A stretch of DNA of 64,000 nt from Hymenolepis diminuta (taxonomy: Eukaryota; Platyhelminthes; Cestoda; Cyclophyllidea; Hymenolepididae), in assembly GCA_900708905.1 (NCBI GenBank), contig CAADRB010000014.1, positions 2,131,134 to 2,195,133 on the forward strand, written 5' to 3'. Position 1 is the stretch's first letter. The number at the start of each line of letters is the position of its first letter. The position numbers and the translations under genes were made by a program. This document shows positions 56,501 to 60,528 of this stretch, piece after piece. The notes under the pieces were generated by a model that had not been told where the DNA came from, made no database searches, and saw nothing but the letters and a program-made list of their open reading frames with translations.

Positions 56501-59500
56501 CCTGATGAATTCAGGATTCAAGTGAGGTAAGATTTTTTTGAAGCATTAAATTCATTACCTCCTTCTGAACCATCTTCCCCATTCACGACTTACTGGAGTG
56601 TGTTGCCATTTATCAAGCTTAGATGCCTTTTTGTAACTAAACTTGTAAAATAAATTGCTTTTGAGAGATATTGATAGAAACAGTAAACTAATTAACAGAT
56701 ATATGAGCTCTAACATTATCATAAAAATCTAGAGAAATTGTTTTAACTTACAACATATATATATAACTTTAAGCTAACGTGAAGAAGGATTAGATGGGAT
56801 TTCAATTAGTTGTATGTAAAAAGTGCTAAAAGTTTGTGTATTCGGATTTAAAATGTTAGTGTAAAAACAGTTTCCCTCATGCCCAAATGAAAGACAGCAT
56901 AAACGACAATTATTATATAAATTAATATACGCCGGTGAAATTATGCATTCTGACCCAGTGGTCATTTATTTACTCAATATTAAACACTTACCAGAGCAAC
57001 ATCTATCTGGGTAGAATCGATTATTGGGGTGACCGAGCAATTAATGCAAAAAAGGGGCATTAAACTGAAGAGTCTAAGTCAAGAGGCGAAATGAAGTACC
57101 TTCATTTTTACATATAAGATGGCTGTTCGGGTGTACGTTAGCATTACAGTAAAGGTAAGCGTTTGTAGCAAGCCAATTGCATTTATTGTATCAACTAAAA
57201 GAGCACGACTGAGGGAGGACTCACATTAATTACGTCCGACCACATCGAACAAGCATTTTAAAAAGACGCTTTTAAAATTAGTACAAATACACCAAGTGCA
57301 CGAAATGGAGCCATGTTCTATGGCGCTTTGAAAAGCAGAAAAAAATCTTATCTGCAACGAAATCGGATAAGATACCTATGGCACGGTTTGGGTGTATCTA
57401 AAACAAAATTTCTGAACAAAATGTTTCACAAATACGATGATAAATGAGAACGATTATTTAGAAGGTCAAATATAAATTCCCATCAATAAATTTAAATATA
57501 AAATTTAAGGGAATTTTGATACTCACTGCCCAGAAGAGTAAAATTAAAGACTTCATTTGAAATTAATCGAAGAATATCTAGGAATATGCTAGATACTAAG
57601 AATAGTTTGGATTCCATTCAATCACCTAATAGGATTACCTAATAGAATATTTATTTAGAAAACCGACGTTCTTTTGAATGACATCATTCATAGTTATGCG
57701 AGAGTAACATCTCGTTGGGAGGAATGGGTTGTACATAATGAACTATGCAGTTTCATTCGCGCGTACTAAACGACGATACTGACGCGCCATATAAATTGAT
57801 GGCTAATGAAATAGTATCGCTTCGAAGTTCATGCGTAAAGTGAATAAGTGAAATACTATATTTTTTAAATCAATATCGCTAATGATCTTAAGTGAAAACA
57901 GTTTGCTTAGCTCTGCTAAGTTGAAGTTTCAGCCTATCTCATCTCTTATAAATTGTGACTGTTAGCTGCCGAATATCATCAAAGAACAGTTTGCCGTCCC
58001 AATCACTGGACAAAAGTGAAAGTGAAGCGGCTAGACACATATTCTTCGAAAAACATCCGTCAATAAGCACCAAACATTCTACACAAGCATTTGCTCCAAT
58101 CCAGGGGACGAATCACAAAATTTGAATTTTGGAATGCGAGATACCCACTTAATAAGCATTAGAAACCCCTTTTCGATCCCCTTCCTTTATGACTTATTGT
58201 ACTTTCAGTTGATTCCCACAAATAAAAAATGGTATTTTTTTATATTACTATGGATAATAATAAAGTTCTTCAAATCTTTTTAATAAGAATAATTATAATG
58301 ACATTACTCATCAATCTTGTAAGATAATGATTTATGAATCTCGAAATTACTGTCAAATTCGAAATTCGAGGATATGAGCTGCGGTTGCCAAGTTTAATCG
58401 AACACAAATTCCAGAAGTAGGTTTTTATGCCGAAACAGTGTTCTAGTGACTGTGTCTGATTGGCTAAAACGGACGAATAACCAATACTCTTTATAAGGAA
58501 ACGCTTCTCAGATATGCGAAGTACATTCCTTATTTATATTGTAATAAAGGGGTATTTGAAAACAAATGAGAAACCGACAAATGCAGTCTCTGAAACGGAA
58601 AGAGACATACTTCACTCTAGACCAATATCCGTTTCGCTCAGTGGACTTTGTTATGGATTTTGTATTTCGATGAAGATTAAAATACAGAATGCTTATAATT
58701 GATACATTCGGCAAGCTATTATTTATATGGCTTTAGGGATAAGCACCTCTTTTCCCAATACGAATCACCCAACATGAACACTATCACGAGGGAGCATTCG
58801 CTGCAGTCCTGGTATTTTCAGTCTCTGTTTCGAAAAAAAGGCCTTTTGCTTTGCCAGGGCATTTTCAGGCCAGCAGTTTTGGGATGCAGGCAAGAAGATT
58901 TATTATAGTGTAGAAAGCAATGCCAATCTGGATATTTGGGAAATGATAACTGATGATTGGTTAAATATAAGAAAAAAGGGATAAAGAGAAGAGTAAATTG
59001 GAATGGAAAGACTATTATCCTTACTTGACACAAAGTAAAGCATGTAACCGTTTCTGTCCAAACCTGCTAATATTGAAGCGTCTTATCACACTTCTTACGT
59101 AATACATGGAACATTTGTGAAGATCATCACCATTTTAAACGGTAATCAATTGTTTTAATGGATCAATATATCCAGGATTATTTCGAATTTTTAAATAAAT
59201 TTAATGGAAAAATTAAAAATCTAGCTGAGCGAACTCTAGTGTGATTTACTATGTTTGAACCATCAATACCTCTTCCCCTTGTTTACATTCTTTCAAATGA
59301 ATAAAAATATTACCTTTTTTAGCTTCACTTCTTGGATAATAAATTAAGAAGAAAAAATACGTTAAATCCAAAAAATTACTTCCTATTCGAAAGGATATGT
59401 ATTTCCACTTCATATCCCCTCCCCTTATTAACTGATCTTTATTTAGAAAACGTGAACTTTTCCCAGTTGTACTTTAACAAACCACACCCATTTAAACTCA

Positions 59501-60528
59501 AGTGCAGTGATTCCCTGCTTATCGTTATGAAAACTAGCACCTATAAGGGGCAAACTAAGTTACACAATACACAAAATGTTAAATTTAGCGTCACTAAAAA
59601 TTTAAAATTTCATGGCACCGTTTAAATTCACAGTCCCTTGAAATGAATGCCCAAACCGAAGGTTCACGGTCCTTAAATGGGGAAAAATCACACCTCATCA
59701 AGACTTAATCATTTTAACAATGAAAACATACAGTCTTTTGTGCGTAAAATTTTCGTAAATAAAGACATGGGAAAAAAGGAAGCTTAGATCAATAAAATAC
59801 TATAGTTGCTAAATATTTCTTATGAATTCAATAAGTGATTAACGGAATAAAATTAGCTCAATTATGTAGCTTGAAATTTTATTAACTTTAATTTCCTTAC
59901 CCAGTTGGATAGTTTAGGGAAATGAAGGTGATGATAAAGTAACTGTTATATTCTAGTAAACTGAATTTACTTCGAATGGACTCAATGAATTCTGGTATAT
60001 CAAGAAATATCGCAGATCATCTCGCCTACAAGTTCTTAGCCGAAGCGGGATAGAAATAAATCTAAGTGGTATGTCCAATTGCGAAACTAAATTAGCTGGT
60101 CAACAAGCTCAGAATATTATGGACATAATCTCACCCATGAATCTGGAGTCGATCCATGAAAATTGAACCTTGTCCTATTGCAAAGTAAACTCTATTCCTT
60201 ATGAGAACATGAACAACACAATGCTTCCAAAATTCAAAGTAAGAATCATGATGACTTGATGTAATTATCTTCTTCTTCCTGATCCTTTCTCCGATTCATG
60301 CCTTAATAGAAGTGGTTATAGTTACCATTATTCAAATGCCTTGCTATAAGCTTCTTGCACCACCGTGGGAAATAATAATCATTATATTCAGTATTAATTC
60401 ACCAGAAAGAAGTGTTGGATCCAGAATGGGGCTTTTCTTGACGTGGTCGGATTCACCAGTAAGGGAACTTTCGTCGATTTTTAGGTCTGTCGATTGGAGG
60501 ACAACTCCATCGGCTGGCAAAAGGTCAC
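456..60528 (-). CDS. ATP2B (PMCA): Plasma-membrane Ca2+-transporting ATPase, PMCA type (5'-partial, multi-exon)
   Basis: P2B-type ATPase that exports cytosolic Ca2+ using ATP and is normally regulated by calmodulin. Proposed join on the minus strand: 60528-60403, 55089-54940, 54036-53989, 53951-53820, 53780-53563, 46397-46143, 40414-40128, 36635-36493, 33793-33480, 25236-24874, 23528-23315, 17230-17013, 13602-13495, 7901-7464, 6030-5908, 791-456. Every internal junction has GT..AG ends and keeps frame. Conserved motifs occur in the right order: [48 protein letters not shown], and the helix-6 calcium site NLIMD. The N-terminal domain and helices 1-2 lie beyond the window. Helix 10 is followed by an unusually long acidic tail, then a calmodulin-type segment. 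Family identity is very secure. The last two exons, and whether both join in one transcript, are less certain. SERCA and SPCA pumps are excluded by the C-terminal [17 protein letters not shown] segment and closer agreement with PMCA throughout. Confidence 0.95.
4122..4153. repeat. Perfect tandem duplication, 2 x 16 nt
   Basis: The unit AGTTGGGCTATCACTA occurs twice back to back without mismatch, which suggests a recent slippage or duplication event in non-coding DNA. Confidence 0.9.
5687..5692 (-). promoter_or_regulatory. Possible alternative polyadenylation signal ATTAAA for exon O
   Basis: On the minus strand GACATTAAAATGC lies about 85 nt after the stop of the unspliced exon O. ATTAAA is the commonest variant hexamer. 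It would allow a short transcript ending in exon O, but such hexamers are frequent by chance in AT-rich DNA. Confidence 0.3.
5776..6030 (-). CDS. ATP2B (PMCA): PMCA candidate C-terminal exon O (terminal if unspliced, internal if spliced at 5908)
   Basis: Clearly GC-richer than its surroundings. With acceptor ATCATGCAG/TTGGATC it continues frame 0 from QTQ as [20 protein letters not shown] and [20 protein letters not shown], basic and Arg-rich, plausibly the second half of the calmodulin-binding tail. If read to its stop at 5776 it gains a His/Asn-rich tail ([20 protein letters not shown]). An internal donor CAT/GTGAGC at 5908 is phase 0 and would splice to exon P. An alternative acceptor 11 nt upstream (ATTTCAG/TATC) would give only seven residues and a stop. 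A mammalian-like choice of C-termini right after QTQ is plausible; conservation is too low to be certain. Confidence 0.55.
   Translation of the reverse strand: MDRHSEVRESVRDFTRRRISSVGFSTPNVNLARHSLQLRRHVSQPDGIGANHHLHPHNSNENRHHRLHQHHSTGQFSHDCLNDI
6031..7463 (-). other. PMCA intron N-O (about 1.4 kb)
   Basis: Donor GTATAT at 7463; acceptor AG at 6032-6031 or 11 nt upstream. The donor side is a TA repeat (7442-7463). A plus-strand open frame at 6972-7238 has no recognisable motif and no splice context. No repeat-family copy noticed. Confidence 0.6.
7464..7901 (-). CDS. ATP2B (PMCA): PMCA exon N: end of helix 10, long acidic tail, calmodulin-type segment
   Basis: Begins TTTCAG/GTACTAATTT and completes helix 10 ([19 protein letters not shown]). 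A strongly basic patch follows ([13 protein letters not shown]), then about 80 low-complexity Ala/Pro/Ser residues, an acidic run ([15 protein letters not shown]) and [20 protein letters not shown]. The last block is the first half of the PMCA calmodulin-binding, autoinhibitory domain (LRRGQILWFRGLNRIQTQ in vertebrates). The tail before it is much longer than in mammalian isoforms. The donor ACACAG/GTATAT lies directly against a TA-rich microsatellite. Reading through instead would add [12 protein letters not shown] and stop. Confidence 0.93.
8868..9003 (+). repeat. R1 repeat copy 1
   Basis: Contains the R1 core: CTGATCAACAAGTTATGAAT, then GGTGGACATGAACTAACTCA, then TCAAATAATGAAAATTGAGC, followed by a GCTTCTAGAATTCAAA end block. 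It is shared with copies near 10.9, 13.9, 16.0, 47.5 and 60.1 kb. Confidence 0.7.
9403..9660 (+). repeat. R1-related repeat copy 2
   Basis: Shares ATAGGCACCAAACACTGTAA, then CAAGCATTTGCTGCAAACCA and GTTTGACTTTTGGAACATGA with the copy at 58.06 kb (about 70-75% by eye). Its CCAACAACCAAATGAAGTAA end matches the copy at 21.3 kb, and a pyrimidine-rich 3' part follows. Confidence 0.6.
10848..10995 (+). repeat. R1 repeat copy 3
   Basis: Core blocks GAATATCGCGGACATGAGCC, ATCAAATAATAAAGATTGAG and CTTTGGAATGTTTGGACATA, then ATTATACTCCGTATGAGAAA and GTGACAACTCA. One of the most complete copies of the middle section. Confidence 0.7.
13060..13300 (+). repeat. R1 repeat copy 4 (degraded)
   Basis: Carries GCGCGGACATGCACACACTC and AAGTGACATTGAATTTGAAC, with a later CTCTACTTCTGATCAGTCCC pyrimidine block that resembles the 3' part of other copies. 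Divergent and probably broken. Confidence 0.5.
13495..13602 (-). CDS. ATP2B (PMCA): PMCA exon M: helix 9 end and helix 10 start
   Basis: A 36-codon exon that reads [20 protein letters not shown] then [16 protein letters not shown], matching the PMCA block IIIVQFGG...L...QW.W.IF.G.GTLLWGQ. Acceptor TTTAATTCAG/GTTATC and donor GGACAA/GTATGC are both phase 0. Exon N supplies the remainder of the last helix. Confidence 0.96.
13855..14110 (+). repeat. R1 repeat copy 5
   Basis: GTGAATATAGTGGACATGAT, CTCGCATTTGAATCTGGGAG and TCAAATTATGAAG match the R1 core; GACAACTCAATGCCTTCGAT and TGACTTCATTAGACGCTTAT match the distal part also seen near 47.7 and 56.5 kb. Long, and useful for defining the family. 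Confidence 0.7.
13962..13981. repeat. Perfect 20-bp palindrome inside R1 copy 5
   Basis: TCCCTTTTTTAAAAAAGGGA is its own reverse complement. Other R1 copies have ATTATACTCC..TATGAGAAAAG here, so the palindrome seems to be private to this copy. Confidence 0.85.
14692..14800 (+). repeat. tRNA-derived SINE head, plus strand
   Basis: A-box-like ACCGCAGTGGTTAACG (14703-14718) and B-box-like GGTTAGATCTG (14753-14763) have tRNA-like spacing. The block CGCAGTGGTTAACGT...CGAAGTCAGGAG is shared with the reverse complement at 50.2 kb (CGCATCGGTTAACGT...CGAAGTTAGAAG). A hairpin GAGCCTCC/GGAGGCTC follows. It is not an intact tRNA gene. Confidence 0.55.
16018..16180 (+). repeat. R1 repeat copy 6
   Basis: Carries AAATGATCAACAAACTCACA, AAATTATGAAAATTGAGCAT and ATTATACTCCATATGAGGAA, then GAGTTCAATG. 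Clear match to the middle section of R1. Confidence 0.65.
16640..16735 (-). repeat. tRNA-derived SINE head, minus strand
   Basis: On the minus strand TTAGCACCTATGG (A box) and GGCTTCGATTCTC (B box) lie about 40 nt apart, followed by ACTGAAGCGCAG. The GC content is higher than the intron around it. The central stem pairing is poor, so I read it as a tRNA-derived repeat and not a tRNA. Confidence 0.45.
17013..17230 (-). CDS. ATP2B (PMCA): PMCA exon L: helices 8-9
   Basis: TTTCTTTCAG/GCGAGT opens the exon. After an extracellular loop ([20 protein letters not shown]) comes [20 protein letters not shown] and [20 protein letters not shown], the PMCA signature FNEINARKIHGERN with small changes, then helix 9 [12 protein letters not shown]. 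The donor CAA/GTAAGA is consensus. Length is 218 nt, phase 1 in and 0 out, and helix 9 continues directly in exon M (VIIVQFGG). Confidence 0.96.
18428..18458. repeat. Perfect inverted repeat, 13-bp arms with 5-nt loop
   Basis: ATGTTGATACATG, a loop AGTGA, then CATGTATCAACAT. Perfect arms in otherwise unstructured intron DNA. Too short for a typical microRNA precursor. Confidence 0.9.
20482..20507. repeat. (AT)13 microsatellite
   Basis: Thirteen uninterrupted AT dinucleotides, followed by GTATATA. A likely length polymorphism. Confidence 0.95.
21135..21410 (+). repeat. R1-related repeat copy 7
   Basis: Starts GATCAATCAACCAGTTGGCA, with GTAGATATGAAGCCACCCGG in place of the GTGGACATGA core. 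Its distal part CCTAACAATCAAACGAAGTA and TTTGCCTTGCCGACAATACT matches copy 2 (CCAACAACCAAATGAAGTAA ... GCCTTGCCG). Strongly diverged. Confidence 0.5.
23315..23528 (-). CDS. ATP2B (PMCA): PMCA exon K: helices 6-7
   Basis: Acceptor ATATTTTAG/GACAGC, then [20 protein letters not shown] and [20 protein letters not shown]: helix 6, with the Asn and Asp of NLIMD as calcium ligands and the conserved ALATE loop. [20 protein letters not shown] follows, with helix 7 [12 protein letters not shown]. The donor is GGCGG/GTAAGT, phase 1. A fragment of repeat family R2 begins only about 20 nt upstream of the acceptor. Confidence 0.97.
23529..24873 (-). other. PMCA intron J-K (about 1.3 kb)
   Basis: Donor GTAAGT, acceptor ATATTTTAG. 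The acceptor-proximal part is an R2 fragment (23550-23640); the rest is very AT-rich and featureless. Confidence 0.85.
23550..23640 (-). repeat. R2 repeat fragment next to the exon K acceptor
   Basis: On the minus strand it reads CTATTTGTCATGTCCAGACG, then TTTTTTCTATAAATGTCCCG and TTTCATTTCAAAGTACAATT. R2 at 27.0 kb has TCCTATCTGTCATGTCTAGACG and TTTTCTATAAGTGTCCCGTT TCATTTAAAGGTACACTT. It stops being similar about 20 nt before exon K. Confidence 0.75.
24874..25236 (-). CDS. ATP2B (PMCA): PMCA exon J: TGDGTND and helix 5
   Basis: One hundred and twenty-one codons, phase 0 at both ends. [20 protein letters not shown] leads to [20 protein letters not shown] (the Mg-binding P-domain signature), [40 protein letters not shown] and the helix-5 sequence [20 protein letters not shown], which contributes calcium-site residues. 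The acceptor is ATTTACAG/GTATGG. The donor ATTACA/GTAAGT is excellent and leaves CIIT before DSPLKAVQ; the family usually has CITQ, so one residue appears to be missing here. Confidence 0.97.
27012..27306 (+). repeat. R2 repeat copy, plus strand
   Basis: A long segment that aligns by eye with the reverse complement of 29525-29830: GTCATGTCTAGACG, CGTTTCATTTAAAGGTACAC, CAAGTGATTCATATAAAGCT, GTCAATGAACTCCTCGTACG, AATCCTCATTGTGGCTTATT and ACAACTCTTTGTGTT all have counterparts in order. The middle is a C/T-rich tract. It has no RT or transposase motif. Confidence 0.75.
28545..28620 (+). repeat. R1 repeat remnant
   Basis: AACTGACAAATAAGATCTGA and ATATTGTGGACATTGAAAAT match the R1 5' core; the rest is not recognisable. 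Confidence 0.4.
29525..29830 (-). repeat. R2 repeat copy, minus strand
   Basis: Purine-rich on the plus strand; its reverse complement carries GTCATGTCTACACG, CCTCGTTTCACTTAAAAGTA, CAAGTAACTCATATAACTGT, GTCAATTACTGGCTCCTACG, AATCCTCGTTGTGGCTTCCT and CCAATTCTTTGTGTT, colinear with the copy at 27.0 kb. The minus-strand open frame 29473-29700 falls in it and is Ser/Leu-rich low complexity. Confidence 0.75.
30389..30400. repeat. Poly-C run (12 C)
   Basis: Twelve consecutive C in AT-rich intron DNA. Such runs are prone to length error in sequencing and to polymorphism. Confidence 0.95.
32268..32485 (+). CDS. Candidate nested terminal exon or coding remnant, plus strand
   Basis: Follows an acceptor-like GTTAATTGCAG/GG and stays open to a TGA at 32485, with AATAAA at 32502-32507. 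The composition is less AT-biased than the intron. The peptide ([20 protein letters not shown] ... [20 protein letters not shown] ... [17 protein letters not shown]) has mixed, protein-like composition, but I recognise no family. No upstream partner exon was found. It could be a terminal exon of a gene nested in the PMCA intron, a decayed processed copy, or a chance frame. Confidence 0.25.
33480..33793 (-). CDS. ATP2B (PMCA): PMCA exon I: phosphorylation domain hinge, DPVRP and TGDN
   Basis: One hundred and four codons after the split Ala: [20 protein letters not shown], then [20 protein letters not shown] and [20 protein letters not shown], the hinge motifs of the P-domain, then KCGIL and a typical variable stretch ([20 protein letters not shown]...) ending QECFDK. 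The acceptor is TTGTCTTCTAG/CTCGAG and the donor GATAAG/GTATGT. Phase 0 joins FDK to [13 protein letters not shown] as in other PMCAs. Confidence 0.96.
35030..35340 (+). repeat. R3 segment X, copy 1
   Basis: GAGGTTGACAGCTTGACAAT, TTGTTATCAATCCGATTGTT, TTGATGTTCAAACGATAACG and TTGTATTCATATTTAAATCC align with GGCAGCTTGACCGATAGTCA, GTTATCTGTCTGGCTATGTG and TATATTCATATATAAAGCCT near 37.9 kb. The later CAGAAACCAAACTTCCTAGT..AGAAGAG is matched by CAGAACATAAGAATTCCTTG..AGAAGGG. Confidence 0.6.
35577..35658 (+). repeat. R3 segment Y, copy 1
   Basis: GTAAAAGTTAGATGAACAAC, CGGTTGAATGAGGAACTCAA and AGCGTTCTTTTAGAGCATCG, then AGTTTTTTATTTG: about 80% identical by eye to 36909-36990. Confidence 0.85.
36493..36635 (-). 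CDS. ATP2B (PMCA): PMCA exon H: nucleotide-binding domain, second part
   Basis: This 143-nt exon is too short and interrupted for a simple ORF search. Acceptor TTTATTTAG/GTGTTC and donor ATAACTG/GTAGGT frame [20 protein letters not shown] followed by [20 protein letters not shown]. This matches the PMCA pattern KC..I....G...PF....R....VI.PMA..GLRTI..AYR. Phase 2 in and phase 1 out agree exactly with exons G and I, and the result reads through into GARGRPLNF. Confidence 0.94.
36909..36990 (+). repeat. R3 segment Y, copy 2
   Basis: GTAAAAGTTAGATAGACAAT, CGGTTGAATGGAAAGCTCAA and AGTGTTCTTCTAAAGTACCG, then AGTTTATTATTTGG. Direct orientation relative to the copy at 35577, on the other side of exon H. 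Confidence 0.85.
37795..38075 (+). repeat. R3 segment X, copy 2
   Basis: Matches copy 1 (35.0-35.3 kb) over the TTGACAGCTTGAC, TTCATAT..AAA and CAGAA..TTCC..AGAAG blocks, with many differences and small gaps. Less AT-rich than the surrounding intron. Confidence 0.6.
39430..39515 (-). repeat. tRNA-derived SINE head, minus strand
   Basis: The minus strand reads CGGTGTAGCGGCTGAGAACC (A box) and, about 45 nt on, CCAGTTCGACTTC (B box). It resembles the other tRNA-like heads in the window. No clean cloverleaf. Confidence 0.5.
40128..40414 (-). CDS. ATP2B (PMCA): PMCA exon G: nucleotide-binding domain, first part
   Basis: Starts TTTCAG/CCCCCAAAAACT ([24 protein letters not shown]) and continues through [20 protein letters not shown], the adenine-pocket segment of PMCA-type pumps, to [13 protein letters not shown], whose KGA motif contacts ATP. 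The donor TTCGAA/GTGAGC breaks a Lys codon after two bases. Length is 287 nt. An Asp/Gly/Ser-rich loop ([17 protein letters not shown]) sits between the conserved blocks and is lineage-variable. Confidence 0.95.
43050..43140 (+). repeat. R2 repeat fragment, plus strand
   Basis: ACGGCCTCGTTTCATTTCGC and ACTAGTAACTAAATATAACT match ACGGCCTCGTTTCACTTAAA and CAAGTAACTCATATAACTGT of the R2 copy at 29.7 kb (reverse complement). Partial. Confidence 0.5.
43291..43370 (+). repeat. Possible tRNA-like SINE remnant
   Basis: TAGGCACGATGCGGGTTAG resembles an A-box region, and CGGGTGAATCACGG a decayed B box, with a short GTATCTT/AAGATAC stem between them. Weak. Confidence 0.25.
46143..46397 (-). CDS. ATP2B (PMCA): PMCA exon F: phosphorylation site DKTGT
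   Basis: Eighty-five codons, phase 0 at both ends. It opens [20 protein letters not shown] and carries [15 protein letters not shown], in which the Asp is phosphorylated by ATP. The rest ([12 protein letters not shown]...[21 protein letters not shown]) leads into the nucleotide-binding domain and matches PMCA in pattern ([10 protein letters not shown]). The acceptor TCGATAG/GATAAT has a weak pyrimidine tract; the donor CTGCTG/GTGAGT is near-consensus. Confidence 0.96.
47505..47770 (+). repeat. R1 repeat copy 10
   Basis: AACTGGTCAACAGTGTTTGA, ATATTACGGACAGAACTCTC, TTTGGGACATTTAATTATAC and CCCTTGTGAGAAATTGGAAA, then CCTGACTTCATTTCATGCTT in the same order as copy 5 (TGACTTCATTAGACGCTT ... TTTCATGCATTA). 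Confidence 0.65.
50200..50290 (-). repeat. tRNA-derived SINE head, minus strand
   Basis: The minus strand has GGTGGCGCATCGGTTAACG (A box, 50260-50278) and GGGTTCGATAC (B box, 50223-50233), the clearest pol III internal promoter in the window, with CTCCGAAGTTAGAAGTCAAG between. It shares this order with the head at 14.7 kb. Stem pairing is incomplete, so a functional tRNA is unlikely. Confidence 0.6.
53563..53780 (-). CDS. ATP2B (PMCA): PMCA exon E: helices 3-4 with PEGLP calcium-site motif
   Basis: Seventy-two codons after the shared Gly: [20 protein letters not shown] completes helix 3; a short extracellular loop follows ([17 protein letters not shown]); then [20 protein letters not shown] gives helix 4 with the Val-Pro-Glu-Gly-Leu-Pro kink that contributes a calcium ligand; then [11 protein letters not shown]. 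The extracellular loop is shorter than in vertebrate PMCAs. The donor is ATGAAG/GTGTGT and phase is 0, joining Lys to the Asp-Asn-Asn of exon F. Confidence 0.96.
53781..53819 (-). other. 39-nt mini-intron D-E, divisible by three and stop-free
   Basis: The minus strand starts GTAGATATAACCC and ends ACTCATTTAG. Removing it restores [15 protein letters not shown], colinear with PMCA helix 3 (family IQIGKAG-LVMSAITV). Retention would insert 13 residues (starting RYNPFTYNI) without a frameshift. Confidence 0.9.
53820..53951 (-). CDS. ATP2B (PMCA): PMCA exon D: basic linker and start of helix 3
   Basis: Begins CTTTACAG/AATTTAATG ([20 protein letters not shown]...) and ends in [12 protein letters not shown] with donor TATATAG/GTAGAT. 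The basic [19 protein letters not shown] stretch just before helix 3 corresponds to the acidic-phospholipid-sensitive linker of PMCAs, and LTKLAIQIG is near-invariant in the family. Tiny introns lie on both sides (37 nt upstream, 39 nt downstream). The downstream intron has a length divisible by three and no stop, so reading straight through gives a spurious 13-residue insert in helix 3. Confidence 0.92.
53952..53988 (-). other. 37-nt mini-intron C-D
   Basis: The minus strand starts GTAAATATGC and ends CTCCTTTACAG. Reading through meets an in-frame TAA, so it must be removed. Its length is close to the mini-intron class I recall for tapeworm genomes. Confidence 0.85.
53989..54036 (-). CDS. 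ATP2B (PMCA): PMCA exon C: 48-nt symmetric micro-exon in the splice-site-A linker
   Basis: Acceptor TTTCTTTTAG/ATAAAC and donor AAAG/GTAAAT delimit a 48-nt exon that reads [16 protein letters not shown], a charged linker with no family-wide motif. Both flanking introns are phase 1, so it can be skipped without changing frame. It precedes the phospholipid-responsive region, where mammalian PMCAs carry their own small site-A cassette exon. The downstream intron is only 37 nt, and the close packing with exon D supports it being a real exon. Skipping is inferred, not shown. Confidence 0.8.
54037..54939 (-). other. PMCA intron B-C (903 nt)
   Basis: Donor GTAAGA, acceptor TTTTCTTTTAG. AT-rich, no exon or repeat copy recognised. 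Confidence 0.85.
54940..55089 (-). CDS. ATP2B (PMCA): PMCA exon [12 protein letters not shown] segment
   Basis: Begins at TTTTTCAG/GAACCC and completes the Gly of [13 protein letters not shown], then [17 protein letters not shown], which matches the end of the PMCA actuator domain. The rest ([21 protein letters not shown]) is a poorly conserved linker that corresponds to the region leading to splice site A in vertebrate PMCAs. The donor AACG/GTAAGA is strong. Length is 150 nt with phase 1 at both ends. Confidence 0.93.
56410..56600 (+). repeat. R1 repeat copy 13 (diverged)
   Basis: CACCAAACACTTGGATTTTG and ACTTTTGAACATTAAGC match the CACCAAACAC..TTTGACTTTTGGAACAT arrangement of copy 2. ATTCAAGTGAGGTAAGATTT and ATTAAATTCATTACCTCCTT match the distal part of copy 5. 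Confidence 0.5.
58058..58260 (+). repeat. R1-related repeat copy 11
   Basis: GTCAATAAGCACCAAACATT, CAAGCATTTGCTCCAATCCA and TTTGAATTTTGGAATGCGAG closely match copy 2 at 9.4 kb. A pyrimidine-rich part and TTCCCACAAATAAAA follow, also with a counterpart in copy 2 (TTCCCACAATTAAAA). Confidence 0.65.
60083..60305 (+). repeat. R1 repeat copy 12
   Basis: TAGCTGGTCAACAAGCTCAG, AATATTATGGACATAATCTC, CACCCATGAATCTGGAGTCG and ATGAAAATTGAACCTTG, then TATTCCTTATGAGAACATGA and AATGCTTCCAAAATTCAAAG. One of the most complete copies; it lies about 100 nt downstream (in gene sense) of exon A. Confidence 0.7.
60403..60528 (-). CDS. ATP2B (PMCA): PMCA exon A: actuator domain ([12 protein letters not shown])
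   Basis: Codes for 41 whole codons starting inside the Gly of GDLLPADG and running through [18 protein letters not shown] to LLLSG-type sequence (here TLLSG). The TGES loop catalyses dephosphorylation of the aspartyl-phosphate in P-type ATPases. The acceptor is TTTTATTTTAG/GTGACC and the donor TTTCTG/GTGAAT; both ends are phase 1, so an upstream exon must supply the first base of the Gly codon. This is the most 5' exon visible. Confidence 0.93.

Larger units (their letters stand above)
55090..60402 (-). other. PMCA intron A-B (about 5.3 kb)
   Basis: Contains three R1 copies (56.4, 58.06 and 60.1 kb). The patch 58750-58900 is GC-richer, with open frames on both strands (58699-58908 plus, 58818-59033 minus), but no splice context or motif ties it to a gene. 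The remainder is AT-rich. Confidence 0.8.

Noticed and set aside
58699..59033. GC-richer patch with overlapping open frames on both strands in intron A-B
   Set aside because: No motif, no plausible splice sites in phase with PMCA, and no start or poly-A context.
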